Source of the DNA: Acanthamoeba sp. SK_2022b | Lineage: Eukaryota; Discosea; Longamoebia; Acanthamoebidae | Length of the DNA: 64,000 bases | Assembly (NCBI GenBank): GCA_027943245.1 | Contig: JANDJZ010000137.1 | Span: forward strand, 1 to 64,000 | Direction: 5' to 3' | In this document: in pieces, positions 54,219 through 64,000 of the stretch | Position numbering within the stretch: position 1 is the stretch's first letter | Layout: every line of letters starts with the position of its first letter | The notes under the pieces: generated by a model | Told to the model about the DNA's origin: nothing | Database searches by the model: none | The model's input: only the letters and a program-made list of their open reading frames with translations | Position numbers and translations under genes: made by a program

Positions 54219-55883
54219 ATGGCGGAAACAACAGCCAGCACCACCGAGAAGACGAAGAAGTACTTCAAGGTCGATCTTCACACTCACATCCTCCCCAGAA
54301 ACCTGCCCGACTTGAAGGAGAAGTATGGATACGGAGGGTGGGTTAGCCTCGAACACCACAAGCCCTGCTGTGCCAACATGATGCTAGATGGTAAATTCTT
54401 TAGGGAGATTCAAGACAATTGCTACGCTCCCGAGCAACGACTCAAGGATTGTGACAAGGATGGCGTTGACATTCAGGTAAGCATGAAGCCCTTCTCCATC
54501 TTTCACAAAATCCTCTTAATTCCTCATTAATTTCATTTCACTCGTGATTAATCTTGGCGCCGGCCAGGTCTTGTCAACGGTACCCGTGATGTTCAGCTAT
54601 TGGGCTAAGCCAGAGGACACGCTGGATTTGGCACGCTTCCTCAACGATGACATCGCCAAGACCGTGGCCAAAAACCCCAAGCGATTTGTAGGTACGTTGC
54701 ACGTCGTACAGCAACGCCGGCGACGTCTGTTCTTCTGTTCACCCGGTCTGTGATGCACACGTGCACGGCTTTCAGGCTTGGGAACGCTGCCCATGCAGGC
54801 GCCCGAATTGGCTATTCAGGAGCTGCGGCGGTGCGTGCAGGTGCGTTAGTTGCTGTGCTTACCGTGTAGGCTCGCGTGTACCCACTCCCGCGGTTCCTGT
54901 GCAGGAACTGGGTTTGGCTGGCGTCCAAATCGGGTCGCACGTTAACGATTGGAATCTGTACGCCGAAGAGCTCTTCCCGATCTTCCAAGTGCGCCTGCCC
55001 AACCTTGGTGAAGCATCTTTAGATCCTTGGATCAACTGATTCTATCTGAACCGATGCAGGAAGCGGAGCGGCTTAACGCTGCGATCTTTGTGCATCCGTG
55101 GGATATGATGGGCCAGAAGAGCATGAGCAAGTATTGGATGCCCTGGTACGACCGGTCTTCGCCACAGGGGTGCACGATTACCCGTTTCATCGTCTGAACT
55201 CTCTCCGCGTGCTTGTGTTGTTGGAACAGGCTAGTGGGCATGCCCGCCGAAACTTCGCTGGCCATCTGCTCGCTGATCTTTGGCGGCGTGCTCGAGCGGC
55301 TGCCCAAGCTCAAGGTGGCTTTTGCCCACGCTGGCGGCTCGTTCCCTGGAACCATCGGGCGCATCGAACACGGATGGCACTGCCGACCCGACCTCTGCGC
55401 TACCGAATGCAAGACGAACCCTCGCGACTTCCTGGGTGCGAACAACTCTCGATCGAGAGAAGCCGCGTGTTGATCAGCCACCTAACGTAGTGCACACAAT
55501 CTCACCCCCCCCCCTCAATCCCCGCCAATCACCAGGCCGGTTCTGGGTCGATTCTCTCACACACGACCAGGCCTGCCTCAAATACGTTGTTGAACTCTTT
55601 GGCAAGGACAAGGTGGCCCTGGGCACCGATTACCCCTTCCCACGTATGCCCCTCTCCTCCCTGTCTCCACCTCCGCGCAAAACAGAGACGAGTGTGGAAG
55701 GGCGGCGTTTACACGGTGGAGAACTGACGCTGCGCAGTGGGAGAGCAGGAGCCGGGCAAGCTGATCGAGTCTGTCGACGAGTTCGATGAGGCCACCAAAC
55801 GAAAGCTGCTTGGCGAGAATGCCCTCGAGTTTCTGGGCGTTGACAAGGAGCGATTCCTCCTCGGGGAGTGCTCGGACAGCTGA
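54219..55883 (+). CDS. ACMSD: 2-amino-3-carboxymuconate-6-semialdehyde decarboxylase (ACMSD)
   Basis: Zinc-dependent amidohydrolase-fold decarboxylase that diverts ACMS from quinolinate/NAD synthesis toward glutarate in tryptophan (kynurenine) breakdown. About eight exons. In order: KVDLHTHILPRNLPDLKEKY (metal HxH), YGGWVSLEHHKPCC, GVDIQ spliced to VLSTVPVMFSYWAKPEDTL, FVG spliced to LGTLPMQAPELAIQEL, ELGLAGVQIGSHVNDW, AAIFVHPWDMMGQ (metal His), VGMPAETSLAICSLI, VAFAHAGGSFPGTIGRIEHG (catalytic His), KVALGTDYPFP (metal Asp), GEQEPGKLIESVDEFDEATK. All catalytic residues are kept and similarity to animal ACMSD runs over the full length. Cytosolic, no targeting signal seen. Confidence 0.95.
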
Positions 55884-56013
55884 TGCGTAAAAGTGTAATA
55901 AAGAAGGCGCGCATGTTTCGGAGTTTTGTTTTTGCTTTTTCTCAGCCTTTTCATCCTTGCTTGCCTGCGCGTTGGGTACCGCAGGATTTAATTGGTGTAA
56001 CGAGCGCGTAGAG

Positions 56014-58401
56014 ATGAGGATCATCATCAAGGGAGGTGTGTGGAAGAACACGGAAGATGAAATATTGAAGGCTGCGGTGATGAAATACGGTCTCAATCAG
56101 TGGGCTCGTATTTCGTCGCTGTTGGTGCGCAAATCGGCAAAGCAATGCAAGGCGCGCTGGTACGAGTGGCTTGACCCGAGCATTAAGAAGACCGAATGGA
56201 GCCGCGAGGAAGAGGAGAAGCTGCTACATTTGGCCAAGCTTATGCCCACGCAGTGGCGTACGATCGCCCCCATCGTGGGGCGCACACCGGCGCAGTGCCT
56301 CGAACATTACGAGAAGCTGCTGGATGCCGCACAGCAGAAGGACGCCGAATTCGATTCTGCCGATGATCCTCGTCGCCTGCGACCGGGAGAGATCGATCCC
56401 CAGCCCGAGACGAAGCCGGCTCGACCCGATCCGGTGGACATGGACGAAGATGAAAAGGAAATGTTGTCTGAAGCGCGAGCACGTCTGGCCAACACTAAGG
56501 GAAAGAAAGCCAAGCGGAAGGCACGCGAGAAGCAGCTGGAGGAGGCTCGTCGTTTGGCTGCCCTGCAGAAGAAGCGCGAGCTCAAGGCCGCTGGTCTGCA
56601 CATACCCGAGAGGCGACGCAAGATGAAGGGCATCGACTATCTCAAAGAAATCCCCTTCCAGAAGAAGGTGCCAGCTGGCTTCTACGATACCAGCCGCGAG
56701 CTGGGCGAGGAGAGGAAACGTCGCGCCGACCCCAACTTCGTGCCCGTAGCGCTTCAACGTCTCGAGGCTCGTCGTCGTGACGATGAGGAAGAGCGCCAGC
56801 GTAAGAAGGACGCTCGCAAGGTCGCCATGCGCAAGATCAAGGACCTGCCTGCCGCCGTGCAGCAGATCAACAAGCTCAACGATCCTGACCAAACCCGTCA
56901 CCGTACGCGTCTCAACCTCCCCGCCCCCCAGATCGGCGACGCCGAGATGGAGGAGATTGCCAAGCTCGGCGCCAGCGCCCCTCTTCCCCTTGAGGAGGGT
57001 AGCGGCGCCACCCGCCTCCTCCTCGCCGACTACTCGACTGCCCCTACTCCCACCCCTCTCCGCACGCCCGCACGCGACATGCGCACTCCCTCACGACAGG
57101 ACACCGTGCTGCTCGAGGCACAGAACCTCATCGCCCTCACCCGTGGCGAGACCCCGCTCAAGGGTGGTGAGAACACGCCCCTTCACCCGAGCGACTTCAG
57201 TGGCATCACGCCTCGCCACGTCGAAGTGCAGACCCCCAACGCCCTCGCTCTCGCCACTCCTGGACGAGCGCCCGATGGCGGTGCCACGCCCGTCAAGGGC
57301 GGACGTGCGATGAGCGTCTCTGCGACCCCGGGTCGAGCCGGCGCCACGCCCCTGCGCACGCCCATCCGCGACGGCCTGCACATCAACGAGCCCGTCGAGG
57401 GCGACAACATGGCCCTGTCGACACCGCTCATTGAGAAGCAGCGCCAGCTGGCCGTGCGCCAGCAGCTGCGCATGGGCCTCTCGTCGCTCCCCGCCCCCAG
57501 CAACAAATACGAGCTGCTCATGCCCGAGATCGAGGACGAAGAAGAGGACGCCGAGGCTCAGATGGTCGAGGACTCCGAGGACGCCCTGCAGCGAAAGCGC
57601 GACGAGGCCCGAGCGCGGGAGGAGTTGAAGCTGCGCCTCCGTTCGCAGGTGCTCAAGCGCGACCTGCCCAGACCGCTTGGCGTCAACCGGGGTTTCCTCG
57701 AGACCGCCGACGACTCGGCGACCGCGACGGACGAGGAGCTGCGCAAGGCCGACGAGGAGATGCGGCGCGAGATGCTCCTCATGCTCATCCACGAGGCCGT
57801 CGAGTACCCCATCAAGGGGGGCGAGGCCCCCAAGGCCCATCCGCAGTACGAGCAGATGACCGAGGACGAGCTCACCGCGGCGCGCAAGCTGCTCATGGAG
57901 GAGGTCGCCGCCGTCAACGCCAACAACGGCCGAGTGCCGCCCGAGGTATACTCTCGGCTGTGGGAGCAGGCCAGCCAGGAGTACATCTACGTGCCCGCCA
58001 AGAAGCGCGCCCTCCCCGTGTCGGCCCTCTCCCAAGAGGAGCGGCTGGGCGCGCTCAAGGCCCAGCTCGACGCCCTGCAGGGCCAGGTCAAGAAGGAAAC
58101 GACCAAGGCGGCCAAGCTCGAGAAGCGGCTGACGGTCTACAACGGCGGCTACCAGAACCGGGCCAACGCGCTCCACAAGGAGATCCTCGAACTGTACATG
58201 AACCTGGACAAGGCCTCCGTGGAGCTTCGCTGCTTCGAGGCCCTGCGCGGCATGGAGGAGCGCGCCCTCCCTGCGCGCCTCTCCGCCCTCGACGAGGAAC
58301 TCCACGCCCTGCGCCTCCGCGAAGACGCCCTCCAGCGCCAATTCGCCGACCTCTCGGCCCTCCGCCGGCACTCGGCCGCCGTCGCGGCCTTCTCTTCCTA
58401 A
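56014..58401 (+). CDS. CDC5L: CDC5/Cef1 pre-mRNA splicing factor (Prp19/NTC complex)
   Basis: Core member of the Prp19-associated complex that activates the spliceosome; nuclear. A single exon of 795 residues from ATG 56014 (an in-frame upstream start at 55957 lies after a likely acceptor or untranslated region and lacks conservation). Two N-terminal Myb repeats: MRIIIKGGVWKNTEDEILKA with RISSLLVRKSAKQCKARWYE, then KKTEWSREEEEKLLHLAKLM with PAQCLEHYEKLLD. This is followed by a family-typical charged segment (KGKKAKRKAREKQLEEARRL, ERRRKMKGIDYLKEIPFQKK), a Thr-Pro-rich middle with several TPLRTP-like phosphorylation motifs, and a C-terminal coiled-coil region (ERLGALKAQLDALQGQVKKE). Full length for the family. 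Strong orthologue call. It lacks introns, unlike most genes here. Confidence 0.95.
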   Translation: MRIIIKGGVWKNTEDEILKAAVMKYGLNQWARISSLLVRKSAKQCKARWYEWLDPSIKKTEWSREEEEKLLHLAKLMPTQWRTIAPIVGRTPAQCLEHYEKLLDAAQQKDAEFDSADDPRRLRPGEIDPQPETKPARPDPVDMDEDEKEMLSEARARLANTKGKKAKRKAREKQLEEARRLAALQKKRELKAAGLHIPERRRKMKGIDYLKEIPFQKKVPAGFYDTSRELGEERKRRADPNFVPVALQRLEARRRDDEEERQRKKDARKVAMRKIKDLPAAVQQINKLNDPDQTRHRTRLNLPAPQIGDAEMEEIAKLGASAPLPLEEGSGATRLLLADYSTAPTPTPLRTPARDMRTPSRQDTVLLEAQNLIALTRGETPLKGGENTPLHPSDFSGITPRHVEVQTPNALALATPGRAPDGGATPVKGGRAMSVSATPGRAGATPLRTPIRDGLHINEPVEGDNMALSTPLIEKQRQLAVRQQLRMGLSSLPAPSNKYELLMPEIEDEEEDAEAQMVEDSEDALQRKRDEARAREELKLRLRSQVLKRDLPRPLGVNRGFLETADDSATATDEELRKADEEMRREMLLMLIHEAVEYPIKGGEAPKAHPQYEQMTEDELTAARKLLMEEVAAVNANNGRVPPEVYSRLWEQASQEYIYVPAKKRALPVSALSQEERLGALKAQLDALQGQVKKETTKAAKLEKRLTVYNGGYQNRANALHKEILELYMNLDKASVELRCFEALRGMEERALPARLSALDEELHALRLREDALQRQFADLSALRRHSAAVAAFSS

Positions 58402-58507
58402 CGGCCGCCCCAGTCGCCAGAGAAAAGAGAAAAAAATGTTTTCCTCTTGCGCCATGCCACAAAGAAAATAAAAAATATACAAAGAGAAAACTTGGCTTCG
58501 CCAAAAG

Positions 58508-61129
58508 ATGAGAACGAGAGCTGCGTTGTGGCGTCGGCCAGGTGCTGTGGTCCTGCATTCTCCGTTTCCTCACGCGTACGAACCACCTAAGCGTTGCGCA
58601 TATTCTTTTTTCAGAAAGAAACAATCTTTACCTCAAATGCAGATCTGCTTCGCGCATCCGCTTCTTGTCCACCACTGCCTCCAACGGTACACGCCCTCGT
58701 GTCTTGGCTTCACCTAGGTACAGGCCACCATGGTCTCACTGAACGAGGTCGTCCACATCAGATTCGGACTTTGATGTGGTGATCATCGGTGGCGGCATGG
58801 TGGGTTCAGCCCTCGCCTGTGCGCTTGGTACCTCTTTCCCTTGGCCTTGATACCACCACGCTCCACCACTTCATCCTCACAGAACAGGACGGTGCAGGCA
58901 GCACGCCTACGACGGGTCACCTGCGAGTGGGGCTAGTGGAGGCTGGCGTCGTGGCGCCGCTCCACCCGCTGCCGCCAACGCCCGACCTGCGCGTGGTATC
59001 TGTCAACCCGGCCTCGGCTCGGCTGCTGCAGGCCGTCGGAGCGTGGGACGCCATCGTCGACGCGCGCGTGGCGCCCTTCTACTCCATGAAGGTGCCTGCC
59101 TTCAACAGCGGACTCGCTCTCCGCCTGAAGCCTTACGCTCCACGCATGAACGCGTCCAGGTGTGGGACACAAGCGGCAAGGCCTCAATTAGCTTCAAACA
59201 CAATGAGGTACGACTTCATTGACTTGGCGGCGTATGGCGTCAGTCATGAGTCACGTCTTTCTGATGGTGCTGCTTCAGGTGGGGATGGACTATCTTGGCT
59301 TCTTAGTGGAGAACCGCGTCATTACGTCGGCGCTCTTCGAGCGTATGCAGCAGCTGCCCTCGGTGAAGCTCTTCTCCCCCATGTCCGTCCAGCACATCGA
59401 GTTGGAAGGTTTCGCCACAAGGATTACTGTGATATTTTTATTTTCTTTTTAATGTGCTCACCCTTCTCTTAGGCCGAGGAGACGACAGCCAGACAGTAGA
59501 CTGGTCGTCTCCGCAGCCCATGGTCGGGCTGCAAATGAAAAATGGCAACAAGCTAAGGACCAAGTACGTGGATGCCAGCTCGGTGCTCTTCCGAATTCAC
59601 GGCTGCCTGTCGGTCGGCAAGACTACGCGATGTATCCTCACTCACTTGTGAGGCTGACCCGAACACCTCCCCCTGGCAGGTTGTTGATCGGTGCGGATGG
59701 CGCGCAGTCGATCGTGCGGCAGACATTCAATTTCGGAGCGGTCGGTTGGCAGTACTCGCAGGTAACACTCAACAGAGATTGACTGTCCCGCGGCGGGGGC
59801 CACACTTAGCGATGACTGACTGAAACACATGCGCATTTCACCAGCGAGGCGTAGTGGCAACGGTGACTCTGCCACCTCACATGGCCAACATGACAACCGC
59901 CTGGCAGCGCTTCCTGCCCACCGGGCCCGTGGCGCTGTTGCCGGTACGTCCTCTCGTTCCCTGTCCTCTGCCCAGCGTACATGATCACACGACGTGCCTT
60001 CGACAGCTGTGGGACCGCTATGCGTCGATCGTGTGGTCGACAAATATTTCGCACGCCGATCACCTGCTGGGACTCGACGAGAAGGCCTTCCTCGAAGAGC
60101 TCAACCATGCCTTCCATGACCCTCCCGGTTTGTCGTTCACCTCAGAGCACCCGCTACCCTCACTCCTCTCCCGAGTTCCAAAGCTCACTCGGCTCGATAT
60201 CTTACAGAGCCGTCGACCGGTGCGCTGTCGTTCATCGAGGACAGGCTGCCCTTCAACCCATTTGCAGGAACCGATCCTCAGGTACGATCTGCAGATCGCC
60301 CCGGCCAACGGTGTGGCTTTCGACTGTTCTCCATGATGTCAGCTGAAAGATGATCATTCTTGTTCGCCAGCCGCCCGTGCTACAGGAGGTTGTGGGCAAG
60401 CGCGCTGCCTTCCCCCTGCGCATAGCCCACGCCACCGATTACATCCGACCTCGCGTCGCTCTCATCGGGTCCGCCCGCGCTCTTCTGCGCAAACGCAAAG
60501 CGTTGAACGAAATTCATCTTTTTATTTCTAAATTTATTGTTGGATCATTTTTCTCTTTGAAACAGCGACGCGGCTCATACCATCCACCCGCTCGCGGGGC
60601 AAGGAGTCAACCTGGGCTTTGCCGATGTGGCCTCGCTCACTAACTCAATAATCGACGCAGTCCAAACGGGTAAGGACTCCCCCCAGCCCCACCCATCCGA
60701 TCAGGGGAAGGAGTCGCAAGGGCGTGTTGACAACGTATCTCACTCCTGACCCGGGCGTGTCTCCCGCGGGACACTCCAGGGAGGGATGTCGGTGATGTGA
60801 GTGTGCTGAAGCAGTACGAGGGGGACCGGCGAGTCGCCAACGCCATGATGCTTGCAGCAGTTGACGGCCTCAAGCGACTGTGGGGCACCTCCTTCCTCCC
60901 GCTAGCGGCTCTGCGCAACGTCGGCCTCAAGCTTACCGACAATTTCTCTCCACTCAAGGCACGTCACACTGCACTATTCCTCTTGACGTCACCCTCACAC
61001 TACAACTGACATTCATCCGCATGACCTCCAATGCAGAAGGAGATGATGAAGTTTGCCGTGGGCTCCTTTGATACATCTGCCATTGGTAGCAGCTCTGCCT
61101 CTCCATCTCCTGATGATGCCAGCGTGTAA
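58508..61129 (+). CDS. COQ6: COQ6-like FAD monooxygenase of ubiquinone biosynthesis (5' exons uncertain)
   Basis: Mitochondrial flavoprotein hydroxylase acting on the ubiquinone ring. About a dozen short exons. Visible: DFDVVIIGGGMVGSALACAL (Rossmann GxGxxG), DLRVVSVNPASARLLQAVGA, ASISFKHNE region, MDYLGFLVENRVITSALFE, LLIGADGAQSIVRQTFNF (DG motif), VVATVTLPPHMANMTTAWQR, LPTGPVALLP, PLRIAHATDYIRPRVALIG spliced to DAAHTIHPLAGQGVNLGF (GD motif of FAD hydroxylases), then ADVASLTNSII, YEGDRRVANAMM and a C-terminal tail to TAA 61127-61129. The start is not settled: several candidate leader frames exist at 58508-58730, one reading RFLSTTASNG like a mitochondrial presequence, but none begins with an ATG in the required phase without extra splicing. 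Function call is strong, coordinates of the 5' end weak. Confidence 0.85.
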
Positions 61130-62487
61130 AGTTCCTACCACGAAATGACGCTGCCCACGACTTTCATTCCACCCACACCGCCCTTGGGTGTGATGTGTGA
61201 CCAAGGTCAAGTCAGTTGATTGCAGCTAATTAATTGCCGTAAGCACACCGCATCAACCTCAAATTTTTTGGTCAATAGGTGCTCAAAAAATGGTGGGCAT
61301 AGTGAATCAAAAATGAAGTTAAATTTCATAGTTTAGTTAAAAGGTTTTGACCATAATGAAGACTCTCTCTTCTAATGGTCCTGAACACACAGGAAGAGTG
61401 GAGCATGCTGCAGTTGTCTGTACACAACGCTGAGTAAACCAGGCCTTGATGTTGGTAAAGGAGCTATCTGTACATGCAGCTTTGATGTGATTGCAGCATG
61501 ATTTTGTGAAAGGGCAGCTGAAAGGGATGCATGATCTTTAATTGTCAGAAAAGCACCTGGTTGTCAGATGTATTGCCTGGCTTGCTGATGCAGTTGTGCA
61601 ATGATGCGTTGAGGACATGATCATTGTGCACATATGTAGAAGATAGACTGGCAAGAATAAATGGCAAGAAGGTTACCCACAACACAAGCACCTAGAAAGA
61701 GGTGCATTAGAATAGTGCATACACTTATGACGGCAAGCATAAACCCCATGTTCATGGCCATCAACATCACATGCTCATGCATGACTGGATGGCATGGAAA
61801 GGTGAAGAGGCCATGTTGACACAGTGGTTTAGCAAGCATGTTTGTATGTGTGGGTGCACTGGCAAAACCTTGTTGCAATGCCATCAATTAAGCAGCTCTC
61901 ACCTGCATTCCTGTCAGATTTTTGATTCAGGCAACTCCTGAATGGATCATACATCACCTGAACTGTGAACTTCCAGGCTGCAAAATTCTGTCTTAGCATT
62001 GGTGTTACCTTTGCAAAGCCAATGTCCAATCATATTGATTTACATATCGTCAAGTAGACTGGAGGATGAATGCAAATTAATCAACATCAGTGTGTTAATT
62101 GGCACCTTTTGAAATGCAGCAATGCTTAAATGAAGAAGGCAGATGATGAATGTTGCCCACTTGATAAAAATTGGACTTCTACATCTGAAGCAACAGATAG
62201 CCACTCTTGCAGCAAGCAGAAGAAACAAGAGATGTATAACAAGAGGAGGACAAGGTACTGCCTGGTTTATACCATTGTTACCAAGCATTTTAGGAGGCCT
62301 TGTACATTTTTCAGAGTGTTTAAAACAGTTTGTTTTCAATGCAACTGGGGCATCACCAACAGTGCTTCACCTAACCGAAATAAGGGAAGCCAAGCCACCC
62401 GTTCTTTTTTAAATAAAAAGAAAACAGCCGTTAATAACAAACCGAAGACCCGACCCACACAAGCAAGACAGGCTCTACTTTGTCGTG
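61130..62487. other. AT-rich intergenic region (1.36 kb), no supported gene
   Basis: Composition shifts to AT-rich compared with both neighbours, resembling the island at 2.8-9.7 kb. Minus-strand frames at 61621-61887 and 61829-62029 are short and interrupted. They may be transposon debris, but no catalytic motif could be identified. The promoter of the next gene is presumably near 62400. Confidence 0.5.
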
Positions 62488-64000
62488 ATGGCAGCACTCA
62501 AGCAACAGCTCATAGCCATGTTCTCCAACCTCTCGCTAGATGTGCTCGACGCCGTCATGCAGCAGCACAAGGGTAATGAGGCAGCTACCATCGACGCTTT
62601 GCTGGCCCTCAATGATACCACGGTGGGGAAGAACGAGAGCCTGCTCGTCCTAATCAAGAAGGTGGAGCGGATGGTGGACGGCCGCACTAACGCTCGGCAG
62701 CTGGCGGGCAAGTTCGGTCTAGACGTTATGAACGTGGCCTGGGAAGACAACGGCCGCTTCAAGGGCTCGTGCTGGGGGCCGTGCATCAGCGACATGACCC
62801 TCAACGTGCTCGACCACGCCCTCCCACTTGTGCGCCACCCCAACTTCGAGGACCTGACCTGGTACGAACAGTCGGTTTTACTCTTCACCACTTTAGCTGC
62901 TTGAATAATTCTTCTCTTCCCTTACAGGGACGTGCCGATGGAGAAGATCCCGCTGGTGGTGGGCAATGAGATTAAGGGCGGCCAGCTGTACACGGTCACG
63001 CTCAAAGAGTATCTCGATAACTTCCGCCTCTACCTCCACAACCCCCAGTCGTGGGCGGGCTCCAAGTACGATACCTCATTCATCTGCCACGTCGGTGGCT
63101 GTATCTGACCATCAACCATCGTCTCGTTCCCTGTGTTGTGTGTCGTATGCAGGACATCGCTGTACGCGGCGGAGAGGGACAGCCATGCGCTGATGTCGTC
63201 GCAGGCGTGCTTCCTGCCGGTGCCCCATGGCAGCGACGCCACGTTCAACGTATCCATCTTCAACTACCAGTCCTACACAGGCCATCCGGCAGTACTGGCC
63301 ATCGTTGCCACCAGGTATTTGTTGGGCGGGGGCGCGGTACATGAATGCGGTGCATGACTTGCGCGAGAGTTAGCGACTAACCTCGAGATACAGCCAGGGT
63401 ACATCCGCGCAGGTGGTGCAGGAGGGTAGCCAGAAGCTGTACTTCAACAAGAACGGCGAGAAGGCCAGCTTCATCGGCCAGCGCCTGAGTGACAATCGCA
63501 AGGAACGCGGTGTCGCGACCCAGGGCGAGATGACCAAGGAGGAGAAGCAACAGGTGCAGTACACACTATAGCTGACACTACTAGTTACTCACCATTGCAC
63601 GCTGTAATGCAGAACATGATCATGGTTATTCAAGTACCGTTGAAGCAAGTGCAGCGACCCGATTATGCCCTGCCACTGTACGTAGTCGAACTTCTCTCCC
63701 GCTCTCAAAACCTCCAGCTTCTCCAACTATGGTACGCGCGTGCGGCGGTTCATGTACACGCTACAGAGCATATGCTTGCCAGTCGACAGCTATGTGCGAG
63801 GTGGCGTACGCCTGTCCTACGGAGGACGAGGCAGCCGACGTGGAGGACGCCATCGTCAAGGTGGGTGAGGCCGAGGGTCCCTTCGACGAGGTCGCCGGCA
63901 TCGCGATCGAACGCGACCCACAATTCCCCGTCCGCGTCACCCTGCAGGTACACCACTTCACATGCACTGCACGCATTCATCGCGTGCACATGGCCAACAT
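62488..64000 (+). CDS. CUE-domain protein, conserved C-terminal region of unknown function (3' end beyond window)
   Basis: Starts at ATG 62488. Exons so far: 62488..62861, 62928..63065, then acceptors near 63152, 63395 and 63612, and a further exon near 63790-63947. Residues 3-45 (LKQQLIAMFSNLSLDVLDAV with HKGNEAATIDALLAL) fit a CUE ubiquitin-binding three-helix domain. The remainder is an unfamiliar but well-ordered sequence: LDVMNVAWEDNGRFKGSCWG with PCISDMTLNVL, IPLVVGNEIKGGQLYTVTLK, SLYAAERDSHALMSSQACFL with PVPHGSDATFNVSIFNYQSY, LYFNKNGEKASFIGQRLSD and VAYACPTEDEAADVEDAIVK. It has the feel of a conserved protist family, but I cannot name it. No membrane span or signal peptide is visible. 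Junctions checked are phase-consistent. Confidence 0.7.

Noticed and set aside
57091..58482. Minus-strand open frame of 463 codons opposite CDC5
   Set aside because: Antisense shadow of the CDC5 exon caused by GC-rich third positions; no recognisable motif.
58730..58760. ATG at 58730 as the start of COQ6
   Set aside because: It is out of frame with the conserved DFDVVIIGGG segment, so upstream exons or a different splice must supply the start.
61621..62029. Possible transposase fragment on the minus strand (with LIDGIATRF)
   Set aside because: The frame is short and broken by stops, and no DDE spacing could be established.

Overview
This window is nuclear DNA of a free-living amoebozoan, most probably Acanthamoeba or a close relative. 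The evidence is dense genes on both strands, GC-rich coding DNA, many short GT-AG introns, typical eukaryotic housekeeping genes (CDC5, PP2A scaffold, mitochondrial ATP synthase gamma, QCR9, COQ6), and families expanded in Acanthamoeba: receptor kinases with periplasmic-binding-like ectodomains and cyclase-like domains, and fungal-type Zn2Cys6 factors. The species is an inference. Gene models were built by hand from conserved domains and splice sites. Where exon coordinates are given, the reading frame was checked to close across every junction.

Layout. 1-2.8 kb: the 3'-truncated end of a Zn2Cys6/PAS regulator (minus) and a membrane-anchored glycosyltransferase (plus). 2.8-9.7 kb: an AT-richer, gene-poor island with a decayed, apparently nested PIF/Harbinger-like DNA transposon, an intact tRNA-Asp(GTC) and a Ty1/copia-like relic. 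9.8-18.1 kb: an XPA-like/NADAR fusion gene, a 14-exon Myb plus MT-A70 N6-adenine methyltransferase gene, and aminoacylase-1. 18.4-33.6 kb: four more Zn2Cys6/AT-hook/PAS paralogues around an LRR kinase and an armadillo-repeat protein. 33.8-47.5 kb: mostly housekeeping genes (ATP synthase gamma, Ap4A phosphorylase, universal stress protein, GH13 glycosidase, QCR9, PP2A subunit A, mitochondrial-type thioredoxin) and a secreted protein of unknown family. 48.0-53.9 kb: a 1765-residue receptor with two ligand-binding-like repeats, one membrane span, two kinase domains and a degenerate cyclase-like domain between them. 54.2-64 kb: ACMSD (kynurenine pathway), CDC5, COQ6, a 1.36 kb AT-rich gap, and a CUE-domain protein cut by the window edge.

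Three items stand out. First, a predicted fusion of an XPA/Rad14-type DNA-damage module with a NADAR domain lies tail-to-tail with a predicted DNA adenine methyltransferase, which hints at DNA-base modification and removal of ADP-ribose from DNA. Second, five Zn2Cys6/PAS regulators occur in one window, and four share a phase-2 intron that cuts the zinc cluster at the same residue. Third, the dual-kinase receptor contains a probable pseudo-cyclase. These are predictions from sequence reading alone; no database search was possible.
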